From: Littorina saxatilis
Lineage: Eukaryota; Mollusca; Gastropoda; Littorinimorpha; Littorinidae
DNA: 64,000 bases
Direction of reading: 5' to 3'
Assembly: GCF_037325665.1 (NCBI RefSeq)
Contig: NW_027128835.1
Span: forward strand, 62,001 to 126,000
Shown here: piece by piece, positions 22,890 to 33,326 of the stretch
Layout of the letters: each line of letters starts with the position of its first letter
How positions within the stretch are numbered: the stretch's first letter is position 1
The notes under the pieces: generated by a model
The model's input: the letters and a program-made list of their open reading frames with translations, nothing else
What the model was told of the DNA's origin: nothing
Databases searched by the model: none
Position numbers and translations under genes: made by a program

Positions 22890-22985
22890 AATAAAATAAA
22901 AATCTGACTGACCGACCGACCCTTTTTTTTCGGCCATGTTACCCTTACCACAACTTTTTTTTTTTTTTGGGGGGGGGGGGGGCTT
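22890..22985. mobile_element. Degenerate GTCTGTTTACGGTA-family MITE
   Basis: AAATCTGACTGACCGACCGACC and GGCCATGTTACCC echo the CCGACCTACCGACC..CTATGTTAC end of the MITE copies. It ends in a T run followed by a G run at 22,970-22,982. Confidence 0.45.
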
Positions 22986-23199
22986 ACACATCTGGCACCC
23001 ATGAACTGAGCTCTACAGTTATGTGCAGAATCTTCACATCATGGAGTGCAGCCAGCAGAACAGTTCAACGACTTGTGCAGCATCAACCAATTGGGACCTT
23101 TGTGCACTGTGTCAGGAGAAAAAGAAGGAAAGCCTGCAGTGTCCAGCAAATGCCAAATAAAAGGGACAAGGTTCGACATATGTTACTCTGGCAGAAAAC

Positions 23200-26100
23200 T
23201 TGATTAAATTTAATAAACTTGGGTCTTTACCACCTGGTTTACTGAAGAGACTCGACGAGGGGCATGGGGTTGAAGAAACGTTCAAAACAAGGCAAGCCTG
23301 TTTTCATGTAACATGTCGCCTGAAGTACAATTCCACAAAACTAAAGAGAAAAGCAGAAACATCCACCATTGACGGTACTAATAATTTACACTTGAGTGCA
23401 GGTGTCGATGAACCTCAAAAGAAATTCACACGGCGAGAGTCCTTTGACGGATCATGTTCTAATGTTGGAATAGAACAAGAACTTACATGTTTTTTGTGTG
23501 ATGAAGCTGCTGATGCTAAAGATCTCAGGAATGCTTCGACTTTTCAGTTGGACGAGAGACTCCGGGAATGTGCTTTGACACTGCAAGACAGCAAATTGCT
23601 GGCCAAATTGAGTGCAGGAGATGTCATTTCTCAAGAAGTAAAATATCACCCACATTGCCTTTGCAGCTTATACATGAAAGCAAAACCACATTTAAAATCA
23701 GATGAGCCCACAACAGATCAAATGCGACATGGCCTTGTTTTTGCGGAACTGGCAGAGTTCATTCAGGAAGTCAACGATTCATCATCGTCATTGGTCGTTT
23801 TAAAACTAGCTGACCTGACAAAAATGTACTCAACTCGACTGAAAGATTATGGTGTTGTGTCTGGCCGAGCACATAGTGGAAGACTGAAAAACAGATTGCT
23901 TGCTCATTTCCCTGCGCTCCAGGCACACACAAGTGGAAGAGATGTTCTTCTTACTTTCACTGATGGTTTGAACAGTGCACTGAAGGAGGCATATACTGAC
24001 AACTGGGATGACGAAGGTGTTCATCTTGCCAAAGCAGCCAGGATTGTTCGGAGGGACTTGTTTCAATTTAAATCTCAGTTTTCTGGTTCCTTTGATGAGT
24101 GCTGCCAGGAAAACAGTATCCCAGAAACTCTCCTTGCTCTGATTCAGATGATTTTGCAGGGCCCAAGTATAGAGAATGCTACCAACAGAGGAAACTGTCA
24201 AACATCGCTGTCAATTGCTCAACTTGTTGGCTTCAATGCTGTGAAAACTGTCAGCCACAGATCAAGACAGAACACTTTGTCAACAAAACATTCTAAGAGC
24301 AGAGAGACACCTGTTACTGCATACATTGGAATGAAAATCCACGCAGTCACTCGCAAGAAAGAACTTGTCGATACCATGTACACTCTAGGTTTAAGTGTAT
24401 CTTATTCACGGGTCCTGGAGATATCAACCGAGCTGGCTAGCAAGGCATGTCAACAGTATTTGAAAGACAGAGTTGTTTGCCCCATGAAATTGCGATTTAA
24501 TATCTTCACAAGTGGTGCAATTGACAATCTTGACCACAACCCAAGTTCCACAACGTCTAAAGACTCTTTTCATGGTACCGCCATCTCCGTTTTTCAACAT
24601 CCGACCAACGACTGCAAGGGAACAGAAAGAATATGGTCATTTGAAGAAGGAGAACCATCAAGCAATAGCGGACTGAAAGTGCCGGAACTACCAGAATTTT
24701 ACGCTAATGTTCCACCTTTTACCTTGAAAATGCCTGTTGACCCTCCCCCCAGCCATGTCCAGAATGACAATAACAGCAATCTCCACAACAGTGCTGTTGA
24801 AGAAGAAACAAGCTGGATGAAAACAGTGCAATCTGCTGTCATTGGAGATGATACACCTTCAGCGTCAATTTCCTGGGGAGCATACCATGCCGCTAAACAG
24901 GAAACAGAAGATGCGGTTGATCGTACCCCAGGGATATCCAGTCTGTTGCCACTGTTTCATGAACCATCAAAGTCGCCTGCCATGATCAAGCATGCCATTG
25001 ATGTTTTGATGAATGCAATCAACTTTCTAAACCCTGGACAAATTCCAGTGGTTGCTCTTGACCAGCCATTGTTCGCCATTGGCAAGCAAATTCAATGGAA
25101 GTGCCCTCTGCAGTACGGCGAAAACAAACTGACTTTAATGTTGGGTGGACTACATACGGAAATGGCGTTTTTGAAGGCGATTGGAAGTATTGTTCGTGAC
25201 AGTGGGTGGACAGATGTCCTGGTAGATGCAAACATCGCTACAAGTGGTGTTGCAGACTCATTTCTGTCAGCCAGTCATGTAACAAAAACAAGATATGCGC
25301 ATCAGGTGACAGTCTGTGCGCTCTTCAACCAGATGAACACGGCATATGAACAGTACCAGCTCTCATGTGCAGCTTACGGAGAAAGCCCCTTATCACTTGA
25401 CGACTGGAAAGAGTTTTTGGCTGAAGAAAGTCCAACATTCCACTTCTGGTTGTTGATCATGCAGCTGGAGGTATTGCTACTAGTCTTCCTTGCCTCATTG
25501 AGAGAGGGAAACTTTTCTCTGTATGTGCAGTCACTGACAAAGTTGGTACCATGGTTCTTTGCTCTTGATCAACAAAACTATGCCAGGTGGTTGTCTGTTC
25601 ACATACGAGACATGAAGGTGTTGCAGGCCGCTCAATCATCTTGCCACAAGGAGTTTGAAAATGGCCATTTTGTTCTTCAGAAAACTGGACGTCCTTTTTC
25701 GAAAATATCTTTGGACCAAGCCCATGAGCAAAACAATGCCATTGTCAAAGGGGATGGTGGGGCAGTGGGGCTAACTGACAACCCTTCTGCACTGAGGCGC
25801 TGGATGGTTGGTGGTCCTGAAATTTCACGTATCATCCAAGAGTTTGAGGCATCGCTTGACGACAAAAAGATACACCCAGAGGAACATCACCACGAACAAA
25901 GCAAGTCTTTCCAAGAAAACTTCAAGAGTGATGTGTCAAAACTGACAACTGTGGTTCAAGCAGCAGGCAATCCCTTTATGGAGAGAAGCACAGATTTTGT
26001 CACTATCCACAGCAAAAACATCGTCGATCCTGCTGCTCATGATGCAATGAAAAAGCTTCGTAATATCGGCGAAGAACAGTATGAAGCATTTGTCAATGAT

Positions 26101-27633
26101 AGATTTTCTAATCAAACGAAGAAGCTGTCAGATCCCATCAAACGCAACAATATGATGATGATTTCTGGAACAAAACGGAAGAGAAAATCAGGACAATCGC
26201 AGCAGATTTCAAGACTGAAAAGTGACTGTTATCTCTTCTCCCGGCTCTACATTGCTTGCCAGACTCGCAGCGGTGGGCTTGATGATTTCTTCAAGTACGA
26301 GAATCACCCCTTTCCTCCATCACTGGCCTGTAATGGAAAAATGAGATCAACAACAAAAGCAAGCCTTCTGGAGTGCCTCGAGCCACTTTTGCAGACTACT
26401 GATATGGTACCTGACATTCCAGTCATGATCCTGGATGGAGCAGTGGTAGTAAACATGCTCACACCTGGAACAGCAAGAACCTTTGGATCATATTCAGAGG
26501 ATGTCTTCCTTCCATTTATCGCACGTTCACTTCAAGCTGTTTCTCGTCTTGATGTTGTATGGGATATCTACAAACCAGATAGCTTGAAAAGCAGCACAAG
26601 AGAAAGTAGGGGATTTGGAAAAAGGAAAAGAGTTACTCCTGTCACAGCGATCCCGCAAAACTGGAGCAGTTTCCTTCGTGTTGATGCCAACAAAACAGAG
26701 CTGTTCAACTATCTTGCTCAATGCGTCATGACAGTGGAGACAGAAAAAAGTATCATCACCACTCAAGGTCCCATCGCTCTCTCCAACCAACCGATGGATT
26801 TGACTGGCATATCGCCATGCAGTCATGAAGAAGCGGACACGCGGATGATGGTCCACCTTGCCCATGCAGCACAGGTTAGCAATCGTGTGTTGCTTCGTAC
26901 TGTGGACACAGATGTGGTCGTCCTTGCTGTAGCAGCTGTGACAGAACATCCTGGACTGGAAGTGTGGATTGCCATGGGAGTTGGCAAACATTTCCGGTAC
27001 ATCGCTGCTCATGACATCGCAAAGGCAGTTGGGATAGACAAAGCACGTTGTCTGCCTTTCTTTCACAGCATGACCGGCTGCGACACCGTTTCCTCGTTCA
27101 ACAATGTTGGGAAGAAGAAGGCATGGGATACATGGCACAACTTCAAAGATATAACAGAAACTTTCTGCCGTCTCTGCACATACCCATTCAGCCTCACTGC
27201 AGTCGACATGGTGGCTCTTGAACGATTTGTTGTGCTCCTGTATGACAAAACAAGCAATTGTGTGGATGTGAACAATGCCAGAAAGCATCTCTTCACCAAG
27301 ACTGGGCGTCAGATTGACCACATCCCACCATCCAAGGAGGCTTTAATACAACATTGCAAACGTGCAGTCTACCAAGGAGCACATATCTGGAGCCAAGCAT
27401 CCAATCCAACCCCACCCCTTCCTGATCCATCTGACTGGGGGTGGCAGTTTGTGAAAGGAAACTGGCATCCATTGTGGACAACCCTTCCACAGGCTTCAGA
27501 AACCTGCCAGGAACTCTTGAAATGTGGTTGCAAGACGGGCTGCAGCAGCACACGTTGCAAATGCTTCAAGACTGGACTAAAGTGCACCGCTCTCTGCATA
27601 TGCAATGGTTGCTCCTCGACTTGTCAGAATTAA
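23200..27633 (+). CDS. Large protein with FEN1/XPG-like nuclease domain and CXC-like C-terminus
   Basis: A 1477-codon intronless frame. Near the N-terminus are H-x3-C and two C-x2-C/H-x2-C treble-clef-like motifs (CFLCDEA..., HPHCLC). A long middle part (~200-1000) has no domain I can name. Residues ~1075-1330 read like a flap nuclease: LDGAVVV (D1079), DVVWDIYKPDSLK, HEEADTRM (1209-1216), TVDTDVVVLA (D1236, D1238), then TGCDTVSSFNNVGKKKAW (D1295), which corresponds to FEN1's GSDY...GIGPKRA helix-hairpin. From 1442 to the end, CGCKTGC..CKCFKTGLKC..C.C..C resembles a CXC/tesmin cysteine cluster. I recognise this as a multicopy family in cnidarians and molluscs, possibly transposon-derived; its biological role is unknown to me. 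The first Met may not be the native start: a family-like Cys pair is encoded upstream in ~23,030-23,199 but not continuously with this frame, so the copy may lack its N-terminus. Confidence 0.75.
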   Translation: MIKFNKLGSLPPGLLKRLDEGHGVEETFKTRQACFHVTCRLKYNSTKLKRKAETSTIDGTNNLHLSAGVDEPQKKFTRRESFDGSCSNVGIEQELTCFLCDEAADAKDLRNASTFQLDERLRECALTLQDSKLLAKLSAGDVISQEVKYHPHCLCSLYMKAKPHLKSDEPTTDQMRHGLVFAELAEFIQEVNDSSSSLVVLKLADLTKMYSTRLKDYGVVSGRAHSGRLKNRLLAHFPALQAHTSGRDVLLTFTDGLNSALKEAYTDNWDDEGVHLAKAARIVRRDLFQFKSQFSGSFDECCQENSIPETLLALIQMILQGPSIENATNRGNCQTSLSIAQLVGFNAVKTVSHRSRQNTLSTKHSKSRETPVTAYIGMKIHAVTRKKELVDTMYTLGLSVSYSRVLEISTELASKACQQYLKDRVVCPMKLRFNIFTSGAIDNLDHNPSSTTSKDSFHGTAISVFQHPTNDCKGTERIWSFEEGEPSSNSGLKVPELPEFYANVPPFTLKMPVDPPPSHVQNDNNSNLHNSAVEEETSWMKTVQSAVIGDDTPSASISWGAYHAAKQETEDAVDRTPGISSLLPLFHEPSKSPAMIKHAIDVLMNAINFLNPGQIPVVALDQPLFAIGKQIQWKCPLQYGENKLTLMLGGLHTEMAFLKAIGSIVRDSGWTDVLVDANIATSGVADSFLSASHVTKTRYAHQVTVCALFNQMNTAYEQYQLSCAAYGESPLSLDDWKEFLAEESPTFHFWLLIMQLEVLLLVFLASLREGNFSLYVQSLTKLVPWFFALDQQNYARWLSVHIRDMKVLQAAQSSCHKEFENGHFVLQKTGRPFSKISLDQAHEQNNAIVKGDGGAVGLTDNPSALRRWMVGGPEISRIIQEFEASLDDKKIHPEEHHHEQSKSFQENFKSDVSKLTTVVQAAGNPFMERSTDFVTIHSKNIVDPAAHDAMKKLRNIGEEQYEAFVNDRFSNQTKKLSDPIKRNNMMMISGTKRKRKSGQSQQISRLKSDCYLFSRLYIACQTRSGGLDDFFKYENHPFPPSLACNGKMRSTTKASLLECLEPLLQTTDMVPDIPVMILDGAVVVNMLTPGTARTFGSYSEDVFLPFIARSLQAVSRLDVVWDIYKPDSLKSSTRESRGFGKRKRVTPVTAIPQNWSSFLRVDANKTELFNYLAQCVMTVETEKSIITTQGPIALSNQPMDLTGISPCSHEEADTRMMVHLAHAAQVSNRVLLRTVDTDVVVLAVAAVTEHPGLEVWIAMGVGKHFRYIAAHDIAKAVGIDKARCLPFFHSMTGCDTVSSFNNVGKKKAWDTWHNFKDITETFCRLCTYPFSLTAVDMVALERFVVLLYDKTSNCVDVNNARKHLFTKTGRQIDHIPPSKEALIQHCKRAVYQGAHIWSQASNPTPPLPDPSDWGWQFVKGNWHPLWTTLPQASETCQELLKCGCKTGCSSTRCKCFKTGLKCTALCICNGCSSTCQN

Positions 27634-27717
27634 GGTAGGAAACCTTGCTATTTGTTGAAACCGTTGCTGCTGATGTTTGTTTTTAGTTTTGTTGTTGTTA
27701 TTTCATTTGACTCTCCA

Positions 27718-27725
<8 letters not shown>

Positions 27726-27796
<71 letters not shown>
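27726..27796. repeat. (CT)n microsatellite
   Basis: ~71 bp of uninterrupted CT dinucleotides ~90 bp downstream of the nuclease-like gene's stop. The overlapping frames are artefacts. Confidence 0.98.
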
Positions 27797-27799
<3 letters not shown>

Positions 27800-27879
27800 G
27801 CGGTCTGCTGCACCGCCTCCCTTCCAAAAAAGCACCTTCCGCGGTGTTCGTCATTGTTGCCATTTCCAACATTGCAAAT

Positions 27880-28090
27880 GAATTGTTGCCATGGCAACCA
27901 TGACATCCAGTCATAACACACCCCATGCCTCAAACTGTCTACACATCAAATTTTGATTGATTTGGAGCAAAATAATGCCTTCGGTGTTGCCAAAGGCACT
28001 CTTTGCCAGTGTTGCCATGGCAACTGGGGTAAATGTAATCCGGCCCCATGTCTCAAACTACCTCAACCAAAAATGTGGTGCAATTTGGAG
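27880..28090. promoter_or_regulatory. Two perfect RFX X-box palindromes in a ~126-bp repeat
   Basis: GTTGCCATGGCAAC occurs at 27,885-27,898 and again at 28,011-28,024. This 14-mer is the ideal palindromic X-box bound by RFX factors. The surrounding sequence (CCCATG-CTCAAACT, GATTTGGAGCA) also repeats, so the sites are part of a two-unit tandem repeat. Whether they regulate anything is unknown. 28,091-28,310 holds a poly-G run and nothing else recognisable. Confidence 0.6.
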
Positions 28091-28309
28091 CATAAATGTG
28101 GATTTTAATTCTGTACATAGAGGCAGACACCTGAGGGAACCATAGCCAATATGTGACGTTATGGCTGGGGGGGGGGGGGGGGGGGTAGGGTTAAATAATA
28201 ATATTTCACAATGGCTCTGTATCAGGATTTGTTCAGAACACAAAACTCTCTTACTGTGCCAAATTTGGTATTTGTTAAAAGAAATGATCAATTTTGCGAC
28301 AGAGGAGTT

Positions 28310-28440
28310 AGACTAGTAGACCTAGATCTGAATTTCACACTGGAAGACAACAAATCAGTCTTCTGAATTGAGAACCACATGTTCTTTGCCGACAGAAATC
28401 ACTGTGGGACAAGATTGTGTTGAGGGGGTTAATACTGACT
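28310..28440 (+). repeat. Paralogue of 10,550-10,910 without the SINE
   Basis: GAATTTCACACTGGAAGA, GAGAACCACATGTTCTT, GCCGACAGAAATCAC and GTGGGACAAGATTG follow in order, uninterrupted. Confidence 0.75.
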
Positions 28441-28684
28441 GACTTTAGATGCAGAGTTTATGACTCCTAGACCTGGCTTTTGTAGAGAGGCCATTTGATC
28501 GTGATGATATCCGTGTTTTTTAACGTTCGTGGTGACGACGCGCCAGAATCGCATGAAGATCGACCTCTCGAAGAAAACAAGTGTATCGCTGAACATCGAA
28601 AATGTGAAAGTATTGCTACTCCTGTCTGATCAGTCTCCCCGTTAGATCTGCAGGCTACATTATCAGATAACTTACCAAACCGGA

Positions 28685-28685
<1 letters not shown>

Positions 28686-28748
<63 letters not shown>

Positions 28749-28990
28749 GGGCATGTGTGTGTGTAGGTGGTTTTACCGACAAATGGGGACGATTGTCACT
28801 GGAGAGCAGTCAAATGGGGACGCTTCCGACAAATGGGGACGTCCCCATTTGTCGGCCCGTGCGACCCCATTTGACTGGATTTGAGCAGATTGAGCGACCC
28901 CATTTGACTGCTTCCTAGCATCCCTGTGGACAAACGGACTGGATTTTCACACAGATTCATACACAGATTTTAGCTCTGCACTTTGTGGTC
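28686..28990. repeat. (GT)n plus palindromic ACAAATGGGGACG cluster
   Basis: A (GT)n run at 28,686-28,742 leads into GTAGGTGGTTTTACCGACAA. Then CCGACAAATGGGGACG occurs twice directly and once inverted (28,840-28,858 form CAAATGGGGACGTCCCCATTTG), and CCCATTTGACTG follows twice. The block ends with AGCTCTGCACTTTGTGG. The same ends, inverted, occur at 51,660-51,975, so both are copies of one repeat family. Confidence 0.7.
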
Positions 28991-29213
28991 TGCTCAACTA
29001 AACCATGTGATTTTTATCATGTGACTTCAAATGACTTTACAGTAACTGCTTTCATCAGAATTCAGTTTCTATTCAAATGCAGTCAAACTTAAACATTTAT
29101 TTGAATTAAAAAAAAAGACCGAAAGTTATTGCATTTAATATATTTTATTAAGAGTATTTTGAAAGAGTTCTGATTATTTGATCACGGTTTTTTGTTTGTT
29201 TGTATTTTGACCT

Positions 29214-29594
29214 CCATAATGTAACATCTTACAAGTAAGTGTAGTTGGACCTGTCTTTAACGACAGTTTGAAACGAGTTGTTATCGCAATTAAAGAAAGC
29301 CGCCGTTGGCTACTCGGGTGGTGTCTTATCGCTTTCAAGAGTATGTCAAGAGCTGTGTATGGGGTGCGCTCAAGCGCAGAAGACAACGTGATTGCATTCG
29401 GCTAACTCAGAGCCGTCCCGCCCGCCTGGTACGTTTAGCAGTCGGTATAACGAGATGGTAGTGTATGAATTTTATTTATTGGTGATGTAGAGATAGTACA
29501 ATGTCATTAAAAAAAAAAATTCAAAACAAACATGAGTTTAAAGGTTGTGAAAGACAGGTTGTGAACGTTAGTTTGACCGAAACTGGCAGCCGCA
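29214..29594 (+). repeat. Segmental duplicate 1 (partner 33,436-33,848)
   Basis: ~95% identical by eye to 33,436-33,848 from TTTTGACCTCCATAATG to AAACTGGCAGCCGCA. Small indels such as an extra GAGTATGTCAA distinguish them. No coding domain is seen. 28,991-29,213 and 29,595-30,186 contain nothing recognisable. Confidence 0.85.
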
Positions 29595-30186
29595 AACACA
29601 TAATAACAAACAATCAATATTATGATAGATTCTGGATAAATAATGAATTAGAATGTGCATCTTGTAGGTGATTGTGCTTTTAATAATTTTCAGATTTGTT
29701 TTCCCTGTTAATGCTGATGCCACAGTACTAGTTGTTGGTGATTTTTATAGGGAGAAAATGGTTTTGTTTTAAAATGTTCATTATGTACATTGCTTTGTAA
29801 TTTTGTTAACACATTAATTTTGTGAAACGCCCAGAACCATGTCAGGATTTGCAATACATAAAAAAACCTTTATTATTGTTTTATTTTTTTTTATGATTAC
29901 TATTACCATTATCAGTATATAAGAGGGACCACGCTTATACCGAAACTGCAATTTAAACAAAAGTAATGTTGAAGAAATCAAAAATACATCGAACACATTT
30001 CACGCTTTGATTTAACTTCTGTTTCCAGTTCGTCACAGACACAGCCCCAGTGCGAAGGCCTGTCTTGAAGCAGAAACGCTTTTGGTGTTCTAGTCGCTTC
30101 ACACTTTAAGTCAAGTGTCATTCAGTCCGTCTCTCACAATATCACACCTATCCGCGAAAATAGGCAATAGGCCATGATGGGCCATA

Positions 30187-30470
30187 TGTCAGGGAACAGA
30201 AGTAGCTCGCTGACTGTCTGATTTTTTTCCCGAGATTTTATTACCTCTCTGGGCCATAAGGTGTGGACTACCTTGGGATGGGACAATAAAGTAATGAGAG
30301 AGAAAAATCTAATATATTCCTTGACTTTGGGGTAGCGCGACTCTGTTGCAGCTAACTTTCATGTGGGAGAAATAGGCCCTGTCGGAGAACAGAAGTAGCT
30401 CGCTGAGTGTCTGATTTTTTCCGAGCTTTTATTACCTCTCTGGGCCATACGATGTCTGTGGACTACCTTG
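30187..30470. repeat. Direct repeat pair, ~100-bp units
   Basis: GGGAACAGAAGTAGCTCGCTG at 30,192 and GAGAACAGAAGTAGCTCGC at 30,387 each start a ~100-bp unit ending CTCTCTGGGCCATA..GTGGACTACCTTG. Confidence 0.8.
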
Positions 30471-30739
30471 TGGTTTGTTTGTTGTTTGTTACGTGTAAGG
30501 ATTACCCACATGACAAGCAAACAATACATAATTCGTTTGATCTTATCGAGGTTATCGTTCCGAATAAGTTGTTGTATATACTGTAAACAGGAGTGTTCCA
30601 CTTTTAAACACATTTTTAAAACACCTGTTGTGAACACTGAATGAATTACTCTTTTACAAAAATAACACATGAATAACACACACTAAATAATGTTTACCAT
30701 TTGTGCTACTTTTACCAGTTGAATTAAACAAACTTCACC

Positions 30740-31640
30740 AACAAATTATTGCGACAAATTACGCACCCGATTTAAGGCATTAATTCCCATGTCATTTTGT
30801 TCAATTTGTCTATGCTACTACCCGTAGTACATGTAGTATGTAGTCAAAATAGTCGGAAAGTTTCAAAGCAAACTAACAAGTCCTTGCTGACATACAGCGC
30901 TTTTTCGCATAATGCCCCTCGTAATTAAAGCAAAACTCCCGTTTTTGACCGCACATACAATCGACACCTGCATCAGAAGGAATAGCATAGAACACAAAAT
31001 ATGCGAGCGTGTGAATCCGTGATTTGTAAAAATGTAAAACAATCGTCCCGCGATTTACAAATCACGTAAATGCGCCGGATATTTTCTTGTCATCTCCAAA
31101 GTCAAGGGATCTATTAAATGTTTTCAATAAGGAATCAGAAAGGCCATATACATTCCACTCCGCGCATATCTATTAAAATCCTTCGGCAACAAATTATTGC
31201 GACAAATTACGCACCCAAATTAAGGCATTAATTCCTATGTCATTTCGTTCAATTTGTCTATGTACTACCCGTAGTAGCTTACATGTAGTATGTAGGCAAA
31301 ATATTCGGAAAGTTTCAAAGCAAACTAACAAGTCCTTGCTGACATACAGCGCTTTTTGGCATAATGCCCTTAGTAATTGACGCAAAAACTCCTGTTTTTG
31401 ATCGTAAATGCGATCGACACCTGCATCAGAAGGAATCCCGTCGCGATATAACCTTCGTGGTTGAAAACGACGTTAAACACCAAATAAAGAAAGAATCAGA
31501 AGGAATAGCATAGAAGACGTAATATGCGAGCGTGTTAACCCGTGATTCGTAAAAATGTAAAACAATCGCCCCGCGATTTACAAATCACGTAAATACGCCC
31601 GATATTTTCTTGTCATCTCCAAATTAAGTCAAGGGATCTA
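30740..31640. repeat. ~450-bp tandem duplication; second copy carries a SINE fragment
   Basis: Copy 1 (30,740-31,125) and copy 2 (31,187-31,640) share CAACAAATTATTGCGACAA through ATATTTTCTTGTCATCTCC. Copy 2 has a 58-bp insert with a 12-bp target duplication at 31,437-31,494. Confidence 0.85.
31437..31494 (+). mobile_element. 58-bp truncated SINE end with 12-bp TSD
   Basis: The insert is the SINE 3' end (GTTGAAAACGACG, TTAAACACCAAATAAAGAAA). ATCAGAAGGAAT flanks it at 31,425-31,436 and 31,495-31,506, and occurs once in the un-inserted paralogue at 30,972-30,983. Confidence 0.9.
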
Positions 31641-32160
31641 TTACATGTTTTGGTTCTTATTTCATTACTTTTTTGTCCCATCGCTGGGATATTCGGGTCA
31701 ATTCCCCCCAATGGAAAGCTAGCAGGAACAAAGTCGCGCTTCCCCAAAATCAGGGGATCTATCAGATGTTTTTTCTTCTTTACTTTATTGTCTATTCGCT
31801 GGGAAATTCGGGGTGTTTCCTCCCTGTGGAAAGCTAGCAGCAACAGAGACACGCTACCTCAAAGTCAAGGGATATATTAGATTTTTTTCTCTCATTACTT
31901 TATTGTCCCATCGCTGGGAAATTCGGGCGCTTCCTCGCAGAGAAAAGCTAGCAGCAACAAAGTCGCGATACCCCGAAGTCAAGGGATCTATAAGATTTTT
32001 TTGTCATTAATGTATTTTCCCGTCGCTGGGAAATTCGGGTCGCATTCTCCCAGAAGAAAGCTAGTAGCAACAGAGTTGCGCTACCCCAAAGTCAAGGGAT
32101 CAATTAGATTTATTTAATTCTTTTCATTATTTTATTGTCCCATCGCTCAAAAATTCGGAT
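31630..32160. repeat. Tandem array, ~113-bp unit, five copies
   Basis: CAAGGGATCTATTAGAT-type starts recur near 31,631, 31,750, 31,866, 31,980 and 32,093. Each is followed by CATTACTTTATTGTCCCATCGCTGGGAAATTCGGG variants, AAGCTAGCAGCAACA and GTCGCGCTACCCCAAA. The same unit occurs in reverse at 50,465-50,640 and 51,145-51,330. 32,161-32,667 has only a short (GT)n and unique sequence. Confidence 0.85.
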
Positions 32161-32667
32161 TTGTTTTCTTTATGCTAAAAATCGTAATATTTTATCTATT
32201 GAGTCCAAACCACCCCCACCACTCAGCGTGGACGGCTTCACTGTGTCACAATGTGGATGCAAAGAAAGACAAAAAGATCTACTGAAAGTGCACACGCCGA
32301 CGACGAGCAATATCTAGTAAAACTGCAGACGAGTCACCTGCAGACTCAGCCGTGTGTGTATGTGTGTGTGTGTGTGTAATCCAGCAGCGTGCTTACAACA
32401 ACAACAACAACAAACACAAAAAACACCTCATAAAAAATGTTTAAAAAAAACCCACAATAAATACCGGTTAAGCGATATGAAACAAATCAGTCAATCTGTC
32501 GCTCGAAACAAAAATATCAACACTAAAAACCAGCCATATATGACGTCATGTGAGTAGTTTTGACAGCATCGCTGATCACCTACCTTAATTCTGTTTTCAC
32601 ATATTAATGTTTAAAACAAACATAAACTTTGAAAATAATTCTCTGAGAATGTTAGGACAGTTCCACT

Positions 32668-33326
32668 CATCTTGAACTCAGGTCAAAAGGAGTTCAGGTC
32701 ATTCTCTCCCTGACATGATGCCTTGAGATTCCTTGTCTGGCAAGGAAACCGATTTTTGTGTGTGTGTGTGTGTGTGCATATTTAGAGCTTTTTGTAATGT
32801 ATTATTGATATAAGCAGATTCGCGATCGTCGATAATGATTTTTCATGGTGTTTTGTAATTTTTAAATTACGAAGGAATTGAAATGTAAGACAGTTTCAAG
32901 CGAGCTATTTTTCGCGGCTGTATTTACTGTGCAAACAATTCTAAATATGGCAAAAGTGTCACGTGATAATCAACCGTTTGGTTTCGGCGCTCACTGGAGC
33001 AGACGATTTTTTCTGTAACCAGTTGACAGAGATGAAACCATATATTACGGTCTCCTTCCGGCAGCAGTCCCAAAATTTCGACTTGTTTTGACCTTAGAAC
33101 GATCTCTTTATTATAACTGTGAAGAACAGAACGGAGATCACTGTCGAAATCGGCCAATCTGCAATCATTTTCGTCTCGCGAACACTGATCTCAAATTTAG
33201 ATCAGCGCTCGCGAAAAACATATGGGAGATAACTCTGTATTCTTTTTTATATAGATTCGCATAGGACTGTAGCGTCCGGTCAGAGAGACAACTGGCAATA
33301 GCCGTGGAGCGATGCTTATCAGAATG
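32668..33326. mobile_element. Second MULE-like element, 9-bp TSD, diverged right end
   Basis: The left end CATCTTGAACTCAGGTCAAA and the interior up to GGACTGTAGCGTCCGGTCAG closely match 4719-5344, apart from a (GT)n at 32,757. The right terminal ~45 bp differs from the first element. AGTTCCACT nevertheless flanks both sides (32,659-32,667 and 33,327-33,335). Confidence 0.75.

Noticed and set aside
26527-27321. 264-codon frame on the minus strand inside the nuclease-like gene
   Set aside because: It is antisense to a conserved coding region and Cys/His-rich only by complement; no domain or initiation context.
31630-32160. CRISPR-like array
   Set aside because: Units are contiguous ~113-bp tandem repeats without unique spacers, and the genome is eukaryotic.
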